Assembly: GCA_900473045.1 (NCBI GenBank)
Contig: UCKS01000051.1
Span: 1-64,000, forward strand
Direction of reading: 5' to 3'
DNA: 64,000 nucleotides
From: Hyphomicrobiales bacterium
GTDB lineage: Bacteria > Pseudomonadota > Alphaproteobacteria > Rhizobiales > Rhizobiaceae
A program made the translations under genes and the position numbers. Positions within the stretch are counted from its first letter, which is position 1; every line of letters starts with the position of its first letter. Shown in pieces: positions 45,529 to 54,600 of the stretch. The notes beneath the pieces were generated by a model. That model was not told the DNA's origin. It saw only the letters and a program-made list of their open reading frames with translations, and ran no database searches.

Positions 45529-47286
45529 GTGTCATTGTTCCAGGTCTATGTAAGAGCGCTTCAGTATCTTGCCGTCCATAAGCTCCGTGTTTCCGCCATC
45601 GTTGTCGCCAACGTGGTCTTGGCTGTCATCACGATTGCCGAGCCCATTCTGTTCGGCCGCATCATCGACGCGATCACCTCTAAACAGACCGTCACACCCC
45701 TTTTGTTGATGTGGGCCGGCCTTGGCGTCTTCAACACGGTCGCCTTCGTTTTGGTTGCCCGTGAAGCAGACCGGCTGGCGCATACACGCCGATCGACCCT
45801 GATCACCGAAGCCTTCGGCCGTATCATCTCGATGCCTTTGTCCTGGCACACCCAGCGCGGCACCTCCAACGCGCTGCATACCCTGCTGCGCGCCTGTGAA
45901 ACGCTGTTCGGTCTCTGGCTCGAATTCATGCGCCAGCATCTGGCAACCGCCGTGGCGCTGACACTGCTGATCCCGACAGCCTTTGCCATGGACGTTCGCC
46001 TGTCGCTCGTTCTCGTCGTCCTCGGCGTGCTCTATGTCGTTGTCGGCAAGTTCGTCATGACCCGCACGAAGGAAGGCCAGGCTTCGGTCGAAGACCATTA
46101 CCACACGGTTTTCTCGCATGTCTCCGACTCGATCAGCAACGTTTCGGTCGTTCACAGCTACAATCGCATCGAGGCTGAAACCCGCGAACTGAAGAACTTT
46201 ACCCAGAAGCTGATCTCTGCGCAGCTGCCGGTCCTTGACTGGTGGGCACTGGCCAGCGCGCTGAACCGCATGGCCTCGACCATCTCGATGATGGCCATCC
46301 TCGTCATCGGCACCGTTCTGGTGCAGAGGGGCGAACTCGGTATCGGCGACGTCATTGCCTTCATCGGCTTTGCCGGCCTGCTGATCGGCCGCCTTGACCA
46401 GATGAAAGCCTTCGTGACGCAGATTTTCGAAGCCCGCGCCAAGCTTGAAGACTTCTTCGTGCTGGAAGACTCGGTGCGTGAGCGTGAAGAGCCTTCCGAT
46501 GCCGGCGAGCTGAACAATGTCCGCGGCGAAGTCGAATTCCGCGACGTTTCCTTCAACTTTGCCAATTCGACCGAAGGCATGCGGAACGTGTCGTTCACCG
46601 CCAAGGCTGGCCAGACGATCGCCATCGTCGGCCCGACCGGCGCCGGCAAGACGACGCTGGTCAACCTTTTGCAGCGCGTCCATGAGCCGGCCGGTGGCCA
46701 GATCCTTGTCGATGGCGTCGATATCTCGACCGTCACCCGCAAGTCGCTACGCCGCTCGATCGCCACAGTGTTCCAGGATGCGGGCCTGCTCAACCGGTCG
46801 ATCTGCGAGAACATCCGTCTCGGCCGTGAAGATGCATCGCTGGACGAAGTCATGGCCGCTGCCGAAGCCGCTGCTGCTGCCGACTTCATCGAAGGCCGCC
46901 AGGGTGGCTACGATACCCGCGTCGGCGAACGTGGCAACCGTCTGTCCGGTGGCGAACGTCAGCGCATCGCCATTGCCCGGGCGATCCTGAAGAATGCACC
47001 GATCCTCGTGCTCGACGAAGCGACCAGTGCGCTCGACGTGGAGACCGAGAACCGGGTGAAGGCTGCGATCGACAATCTGCGCAAGGATCGCACCACCTTC
47101 ATCATCGCCCACCGCCTGTCGACGGTCCGTGAGGCCGATCTGGTGATCTTCATGGATCATGGCCGGATCGTCGAGATGGGTGGCTTCAACGAGCTCAGCC
47201 AGAGCAACGGCCGGTTTGCCTCGCTCCTGCGCGCAAGCGGCATCCTGACGGACGAAGATGTCCGCATGAGCCATGCCGCAGCCTGA
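45529..47286 (+). CDS. ndvA: Cyclic beta-1,2-glucan ABC exporter NdvA/ChvA
   Basis: 585-aa half-transporter that exports cyclic beta-1,2-glucan to the periplasm. Six membrane helices in the first 300 residues, then the ATPase: Walker A GPTGAGKTT (near 375), signature LSGGERQRIAIARA (near 480), Walker B ILVLDEATSALD and the AHRLSTV switch His. Length fits ChvA/NdvA (588 aa). GTG 45529 (VSLFQVYVRAL) is preferred, with AGAGGG about nine bases upstream. It acts with NdvB, encoded nearby on the other strand. Confidence 0.95.
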   Translation: MSLFQVYVRALQYLAVHKLRVSAIVVANVVLAVITIAEPILFGRIIDAITSKQTVTPLLLMWAGLGVFNTVAFVLVAREADRLAHTRRSTLITEAFGRIISMPLSWHTQRGTSNALHTLLRACETLFGLWLEFMRQHLATAVALTLLIPTAFAMDVRLSLVLVVLGVLYVVVGKFVMTRTKEGQASVEDHYHTVFSHVSDSISNVSVVHSYNRIEAETRELKNFTQKLISAQLPVLDWWALASALNRMASTISMMAILVIGTVLVQRGELGIGDVIAFIGFAGLLIGRLDQMKAFVTQIFEARAKLEDFFVLEDSVREREEPSDAGELNNVRGEVEFRDVSFNFANSTEGMRNVSFTAKAGQTIAIVGPTGAGKTTLVNLLQRVHEPAGGQILVDGVDISTVTRKSLRRSIATVFQDAGLLNRSICENIRLGREDASLDEVMAAAEAAAAADFIEGRQGGYDTRVGERGNRLSGGERQRIAIARAILKNAPILVLDEATSALDVETENRVKAAIDNLRKDRTTFIIAHRLSTVREADLVIFMDHGRIVEMGGFNELSQSNGRFASLLRASGILTDEDVRMSHAAA

Positions 47287-47310
47287 TAGCAGGACGAACC
47301 ATCGAACGAG

Positions 47311-47338
47311 AAAAGGCCCCGCTCCGGGGCCTTTTTTT
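47311..47338. terminator. Terminator of ndvA, shared with opgC
   Basis: 11-bp stem AAAAGGCCCCG / CGGGGCCTTTT with a three-base loop, followed by T residues to 47338. The opgC stop codon (47337-47339) overlaps its end. A-rich on the left arm, so active in both directions. Confidence 0.92.
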
Positions 47339-48500
47339 ATACCTTCGCCGGAGCAGCCCGGGAGAGGCCGCCGATCCAGTCGAGGTAGCGGGCATAGGCG
47401 AAGTGCAGGCCGATGCCGGCCAGCACGAACAGCGAGCCCCAGAGCGGATCGCGGCCCGTCACGAACAGCAGCACCTGCCCGACCATCGCCAGGATCGTTC
47501 CAAAAATGAACACCGGCAGCGAATGGCGGCCGATCAAGACAAGCGGGTGATCGATAGGCAGGCGCGTGATCCGGCTGAAGACTGGAAAGACCGCCAACAG
47601 GTAACCGAGCGCCAGAACGTGCAGCAAGCGCGTCAGGGAGAGGAAGGTCTTGTCGAAACCTGTCAGCACCGCCGGCAGGCCGTAGGAAAAGTCGAGGTTC
47701 CACCACGACAGAAGCACCCAGAACAATGACAGCGTCACATAGCCAGCCGATATCGCCACAAGTGCCGGATGACGCACGATCGGCTTTCCAGCGCGCGCCC
47801 GCATCATGCAGATCATCCCGATGACGAACAGGAACTGCCAGGACCACGGATTGAGGAACCAGTAGCCTTCATCAAGGAAGTTGATCGGCACGATGGTGAA
47901 GATGCCGGCAGCAAGCCAGAGTGCCGCCGATGCCATGAACAACAGGAAGGGGCTGCGCCCGTGCAGCCAGAGCATTCCGGGTAACAGCAGGAAGACGACG
48001 GCATACATCGATAGGATGTTGTTATAGCCCAGCTGGTGCCCGAGCAGAACCATGGCGACAAAACCCTGTTCCGTACGATCGACCAGCGGGCGGATATTGA
48101 TCTCGCTGATCAGGTCCTGGCGGTCGAAATAGAGTGCCCCACCGGCAAAGATCGCCAGCGTGATGATGCTGGTCATGATGTGGGCGATGTAAAGGGTGAA
48201 CGCCCGCCGCCAGATTTTCAGGCTGAGCGCCAGACGGTTGCCGATCGTGAACTTGTGCCCATAGGCAAGACCCGCCGATAGGCCCGAGATCAGCACAAAG
48301 GCCTCGGCCGAGTCCGAGAAGCCGAAATTCTTGGTGGTCACATATTCCAGATATTGTCCCGGCACGTGATTGACGAAAATGGTGAGCAGGCAGAGCGCCC
48401 GAAAAACGTCAAGGCGGGTGTCGCGCTGGGAGGGGACGGTCTGGGTTTCTCCCACGTGTCCATCACCGCCAGGCGGCTCGGATTGCAGCTTTTGAAGCAT
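47337..48500 (-). CDS. opgC: OpgC-family glucan succinyltransferase
   Basis: 387-aa integral membrane acyltransferase with about ten helices. RDTRLDVFRALCLLTIFVNHVPG is the family start with the conserved Asp/Arg/His set, and SAEAFVLISGLSAGLAYG follows. OpgC proteins add succinyl residues to periplasmic glucans, as shown in Rhodobacter and Brucella (Cgs/Cgm systems). Its place between ndvA and ndvB supports cyclic glucan as the substrate. ATG 48500. Confidence 0.88.
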   Translation of the reverse strand: MLQKLQSEPPGGDGHVGETQTVPSQRDTRLDVFRALCLLTIFVNHVPGQYLEYVTTKNFGFSDSAEAFVLISGLSAGLAYGHKFTIGNRLALSLKIWRRAFTLYIAHIMTSIITLAIFAGGALYFDRQDLISEINIRPLVDRTEQGFVAMVLLGHQLGYNNILSMYAVVFLLLPGMLWLHGRSPFLLFMASAALWLAAGIFTIVPINFLDEGYWFLNPWSWQFLFVIGMICMMRARAGKPIVRHPALVAISAGYVTLSLFWVLLSWWNLDFSYGLPAVLTGFDKTFLSLTRLLHVLALGYLLAVFPVFSRITRLPIDHPLVLIGRHSLPVFIFGTILAMVGQVLLFVTGRDPLWGSLFVLAGIGLHFAYARYLDWIGGLSRAAPAKV

Positions 48501-48571
48501 TCAGAATGGTCTCGTCCGAGTTCAGTGCCCCTGCCCCCATCGACGCGATATTGATGCCGGCGATCAAAACA

Positions 48572-48607
48572 AAACCGGCCTTGCGCCTTCGGGTGCAAAG
48601 CCGGTTT
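48572..48607 (-). terminator. Terminator downstream of ndvB
   Basis: Long imperfect stem AAACCGGCCTTGCGCC / GGTGCAAAGCCGGTTT with a TTCG loop. On the minus strand the 3' arm runs into GGTTTTGTTTTG. It separates ndvB from opgC, so opgC may have its own promoter. Confidence 0.8.
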
Positions 48608-48630
48608 CATTCGTGATCAATCGCCGGCAG

Positions 48631-51600
48631 CTATAGCAAAACGCCTTTATGCGCGTTTTTTGTGACAGTATTATTGACGCTGACGATCGGCTCGCCGTTT
48701 TCCGCATTTTTTGTCACGGAAATGACGTGTGCCTTGCCGTCGATGGTCAACGTCGCCGAAAACCCCTCCCAGTCCTTCGGCAGGACCGGCTGGATGATCA
48801 GTCTGTCTCCCTGCCGGCGGATACCCAGAATCCCCTCGACCGCAGCACGGTAGAGCCAAGCCGCAGACCCGGTGTACCAGGTCCAACCGCCACGTCCCGT
48901 CAGGGTGCCGTCGCCATAGATATCGGCGGCGACCACATAAGGCTCGACCCGGTAGTGATCGGCGCTCTGGCGGTCCTTGGAATGATTGACTGGATTGAGC
49001 ATCTCGAAAGCGCGCCAGGCGTCTTCCGTGCGGTTTTGTGCCGCCAGCGCCAGGACAACCCAGGTTGCCGCATGGGTATACTGACCGCCATTTTCGCGAA
49101 CACCGGGCGGATAGGCCTTGATATAGCCCGGGTCCTGCGCGGTACCCGATAGTGGCGGGGTGAACAGGCGGATGATCTGGTGATCGCCATCGGCCAGTTC
49201 GGCCAGCACCGCATCCATGGCTTCTGCCGAGCGGGCAGCATCGCCTTCGCCGGAGAGCACGCTCCACGACTGGGCAATCGAATCGATCCGGCACTCGCTG
49301 CTTTCGGCAGAACCCAGCGGCGTGCCGTCATCATAATAGCCGCGGCGATAGTGGTTACCATCCCAGCCGGCCGTTTCGAGCGCCTTCTTGAGGCTGGCAA
49401 GGTGTGCCTCCCAGGCGGAAACCCGCTTGGTATCGCCCCGCTCGCGCGCAATCACGAGGAAGGAGCGTAGCGTCGCCGCCAGGAACCAGCCGAGCCAGAC
49501 ACTGGTGCCGCGCCCTTCGATGCCGACGCGGTTCATGCCGTCGTTCCAGTCGCCGCCGAGGATCAGCGGCAGGCCGTTCTCGCCCTTGCGGGCAATGGCG
49601 AGGTCCAGTGCAAGAGCGCAATGCTCATAGAGGCTGGCACGACGCTCCGACACCGTCGGCTGATAGAAGCTGTCATGCTGGCCGGGCTCGAGAGCAGCCC
49701 CTTCGATGAAGGCGATCTGCTCGTCGAGAATGTCCTTGTTTCCGGTGACCGAACAATAGTGCTGGACGGCATGGCCGAGCCAGACGACGTCATCGGAAAT
49801 CAGCGTACGCACGCCGGCGCCCGTGTTCGGCAGCCACCAATGCAGCACGTCACCCTCGACAAACTGCCGTGCGGCTGCATTGAGGATCTGCGACCGGGCA
49901 AGCTCCGGCCGGTGCACGATGAAGGCGAGCGTGTCCTGCAACTGGTCGCGGAAGCCGAAGGCGCCGCTGGCCTGGTAGAAGGCCGAGCGCGCCAGAATGC
50001 GGCAGCCAAGGCTCTGATAGGGGAGCCAGGCATTGACCATGTTGTCGAATGCCTTGTCGGGCGTTTCGATCTGCAGCACACCGGTAAAGTCCTGCCAGTA
50101 GCTGTTGGACGCTTCGAGAACCGTTTCGAATGTGTTCTTGCGGGCCTCCGCCAGATGCTTGAGCGCCTGTCCGGCATTGTCGGAATCACCGACGTAGAAC
50201 GTCAGTTCACGGGTAGCACCCGGCTCCAGCGTCACATCGACCACGATCGCCGCACAGGGGTCGCCATCGGCCTCAATAGCTCCCGACAATACACCGCCAT
50301 CAAGCACAGCCTGCGGGGCATAGATGCTGCCTCCTTGGCCGAGGAACTCGCGGCGGCTGGAGGTGAACCCTGACGGCATGTCGCTCGCCGCAAGGAAGGC
50401 GGTACGGCCGGAATAGTCGATGCTGTACGGATTGGTCGCCAGCACCGCACCGCTCGCTTCATCCTGATGCGACAGGATGAACGGCGCCGTCTTTGCCCGG
50501 TTGTTGCCGAGCACCCATTCGGCGTAGCCGTAGATTTTCAGGCTACGGGCTTCGCGGGTGGTGTTGTTCAACCGCAGCCGCAAATACTTGACCGGCGCAG
50601 TGCGATGCACCGTCTGGCCAACCTCGATCTCCAGCCCGTCCTGGCTGCTCTTGAACACGGAGTAGCCAAGACCATGCCGCGTTTCGAACTGAACCGACTT
50701 GCGGCGGGAGAGCCCTGCATAGGGCGACAGGACCGCACCGCTGTCCATGTCGCGGATGAAGATCGCTTCGCCGGGACGGTTGATGACCGGATCGTTGGTC
50801 CAGGGCGTCAGCTGATAGTCGCGGGAGTTGCGGCCCCAGGTGAAGGCAGCACCTTCGGCAGCAACGTGGAAACCGAAGGCTTCATTGGAAATCACGTTGA
50901 TCCACGGCTGCGGCGTCGCTTCGCCACCACGCAGACGGGTGACATATTCGCGGCCATCGGCGGAAAAACCACCATAGCCGTTCCAGAAGTCCAGCCCCTC
51001 ACCGTTGATCTCGACAGTCTTGGCGCTGCTATCTTCAGGAATGACTGCCAGCAACGGTGCCGCAGGAATGTCTTCCTTGGGCGATGGTTTCGCCAAAAGA
51101 TTTTCAGCGCGCGAAATCTGGTCCGAGATCTTGCCATTGCGGGCGTGGAACACCGCGCGGGATGCGGACAGAAGCGCCGACCACGTCTGCGGCTCCATGA
51201 TATCACGGCGAACCGCAAAGATGTGCTGGCGCGGGCCGTCCGACAGGCCACGCAGGCGCAGGTTTTCGGCCATCGCATCCAGCGTGTGCTGCATGTCCTG
51301 CGCATATGACGAGGCACGCTCGTTGATGATCACCAGATCGGCGGTGACACCGCGCGAGCGCAGGTATTCCTGCGCCCTCAGGGCTTCCCGCGCGATGCCA
51401 AGATCGATGTCGTCATTGATGCGGACGGCAAAGATCGGGAAATCGCCCGAGATCGATAGCGGCCAGAGTGCCGATTGCGGCGCAAGACCAGCCTGCACCG
51501 TGGCAGTATCGGCGCGCAGCTGCATGTCTGGGTAGACAAGGTAGCGGCCGAGCATCTGGAAGCTTGCGGCTTCCTGCGAGGTCACGCCGACATGGCGCAT

Positions 51601-54600
51601 CTGCACCTGCGAACGGGTCCAGGCGTGGATGACCTCATGGTTGAAACTGTCGGGATGGCGATAGCGATCGACAGCCTTGTCGATATCCTGACGGTTCGGT
51701 GCTGCGATGGTCCAGAAGATCACGCTGACCTTCTTGCCGGCCGGGACGCGCACGACGCGGCGCAGCGAGACGATCGGGTCGAGCGTATAGCCGTCCGACC
51801 CGGAAAGCTTGGCATCGGTATCGAAGGCCTGCGCTTCGGCAAGTGTACGCCCCGTGCCGATGAAGCGGCGGCGATCGGTCTCTGCCTCGGTATGGCGGGT
51901 GCTGGCGGCGTTGTCGACGATCAGATGCGCAACCTGCATATCCGGTTCGCTAGGGCTGCGCTTGTTGCGCGTGACGCGGATGACGTCACCCTTCGGATCG
52001 ACTTCCGTCTTCAGGAACATCTTGGCAAACAGCGGATGGGCGCTGTCGGTGTCATCGGTGGTCAGCACCGGTTCGGCATAGGATGTCACTTCGATGAAGC
52101 GGTCCTCGGTACCGGTGTTGAGCAGGATCACCCGGCGGCCTTCGGCATCGTGCTCGGTGGCAACGATGCATTCGACTTCGCTGGTGAGATCGCCGACCGT
52201 CTTGATGAACTCGGCCTTGTCGTCGCCGAAGCGGGTCGTGGTCTTTTCACCTTCGGCACGGCGTGGTTCGGCCGTCGCCGACCACCAGTCGCCGGTGGTC
52301 GTGTCGCGCAGGAAGATGAACGTGCCGGAGCGGTCCTCGGTCGGATCGGCCTTCCAGCGGGCAACGGTCTGGCCGTTCCAGCGGGAATAACCCGAACCGG
52401 TCGCCGTCAGCATCACCGCATAGTGGCCGTTCGACAGGAATACCGTCTCGCGGTCCTTGGCCAGCGGATTGGTGATGACGCGCACTTCAGGACGCAGCAG
52501 ATCTTCCTGGCCCTTGCCGAGCGATTCCGGTTCTTTCTTGGTGTTGATGATCGGAATATCGCGCGGTGCCTTCTCCTGCAGCAGCAGTTCGGCAGCTTCG
52601 ATGACCGGGTCGGCGTGGAACCACTCGCGCAGACGTCCATTGAAGACGACGTTGGCCACAGCCGCGATCGACATGCCATGATGGTGGGCATAATAGTTGC
52701 GCACGACGGCGCAGGTCTTGCCTTCCGGCACGCGGGTCGGCGTGAAATCGACGGCATCGTGGAAGCCGTAGACGCCAAGCGCGCCGAGGCCACGCAGCCG
52801 CTCCAGGTTGGCGATGGCAGCCTTCGGATCGTACATGCTGGCAAGGATCGAAGCGTAGGGGGCGATGACGGCATTCTGGCCGAGGCCGCGCTTCAGACCC
52901 AATGTCGGAACACCGAAGTTGGTGTACTGATAGGTCAGTTCATGGTCGCGGGCATTGAAGGCTGCTTCCGAAATGCCCCATGGCGTGCCGAGGCGGCGGC
53001 CGTGGTTCATCTGTTCCTGAACGATCAGGTTGTTGGTCTGGTTGAGAATACCGCCCTGACGCTCCTGCATGACCAGTGGCGGCATCAGGTATTCGAACAT
53101 CGAACCCGACCAGGAGATCAGCGCGCCCCGCGCACCGATCGGCACGATCGGACGGCCAAGCTTGTACCAGTGCTCGGTCGGCAGGTCGCCCTTGGCGATG
53201 GCAAACAGGCTGGTGAGACGGGCCTCGGACGCCAGAAGGTCGTAGCAGGCTTCGTCCAGTTCGTTGGCGTTGACGCGATAACCGATCGACAGCAACCGCC
53301 GTTCCGGACGGAACAGGAAGCTGAAATCCATCGTAAACGCGATATCGCGGGCCCGGTCGCGGATGACTATCAGGCGCTGGCGCAACGTTTCGATAGCGCC
53401 GAGATCAAAGACGCCGTCGGCAATATGGGCTTCGCAGGTGTTGACGAGCATGGTTGCCCATTTCGTCACTTCGCCGCTCTGCGCGCTCTTCACTTCATGA
53501 TCGAGATTGACGGTGAGCTTGTGAATGTCGCGCGCCAAGACGGCAAGGTTGATCACCCGGATGGAGGCGAATTCATGCTCGCGCTTGACCGCAGCGAGCG
53601 CGTTCTGGAAGCCGGCGATCCGCTCTTCCATCAGGCGGCGCAGCGGCCGCACGGTCTTGCGATCATCCGGCAGATCGGCCAGGATTTCCGACAGGATGGA
53701 GGCGACGTCGCCGATACCGTCGAGATTGCCCTGCACATGCGCGGACGGGGCTTCGGCCCAGTCACGGCACATCGAGGATACGGCGATCAGGTGTCCGGCA
53801 AGATTGCCGCTGTCGACGGCGGAGACGTATTTCGGCTCCATCGTTTCCAGCGTATCGGTCTTGTACCAGTTGAACAGATGGCCGCGATATTTCGGCATCC
53901 GATCAACGGTGGCGACCGTTTCTTCCAGCCGGCGGATGGTTTCCTCGAAACCGATCCAGCCGAAATCACGGGCGGACATGACCGAGAGCAGATAGACGCC
54001 GATATTCGTCGGCGAGGTGCGCTCGGCGAGGATCGGATGCGGGATTTCCTGGAAATTGTCCGGCGGCAGGAAATGCTGCTCGGCGGTGACGAACTGCTCG
54101 AAATAGAGCCAGGTCCGCCGCGCGATCTTGCGCAGTTCCTCGACGACCTCGTCCGGCACGACCAGCTGGTCTTCTGTCTCGGCGGACTGGCTGACAAACC
54201 AGGCGATCGCCGGTGACAAGGCCCAGAGCAAGGCAAACGGAATACCGATGAAAGGAAGGCCGGTATCGGAAACCGCAGCCAGCAGCAGCGAAATGACCGA
54301 CAGGACGGGCGCGATCCACATCGAGCGGTAATAATCAAGGATGCTGCCGCCGGCCGAACTTTGGACCTGTGCGGCGGTGCGCCATTCCAGCATCAGCTTG
54401 CCGCTGACGAAGGTCCGGTAGATCGAGCGCGCAATCGCGTCCATCATCATCGCGGCCGAGTGGGCGATGAAGACGATGCGCAATGCGACTTGCGCATTGG
54501 CCGCCTGGATTTCGGAGAGAACGGCGTGCAGATGGGCGCGTGCGACGATATCGTTGCGCCGCGGCATGATGCCCGAAATCAACGACAGCGTGGGGGCGAC

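Noticed and set aside
51475-54216. Very long open frame (over 900 codons) on the plus strand opposite ndvB
   Set aside because: It is the antisense of the well-supported ndvB gene in a GC3-rich genome, has no ribosome site and its translation shows no family motif.
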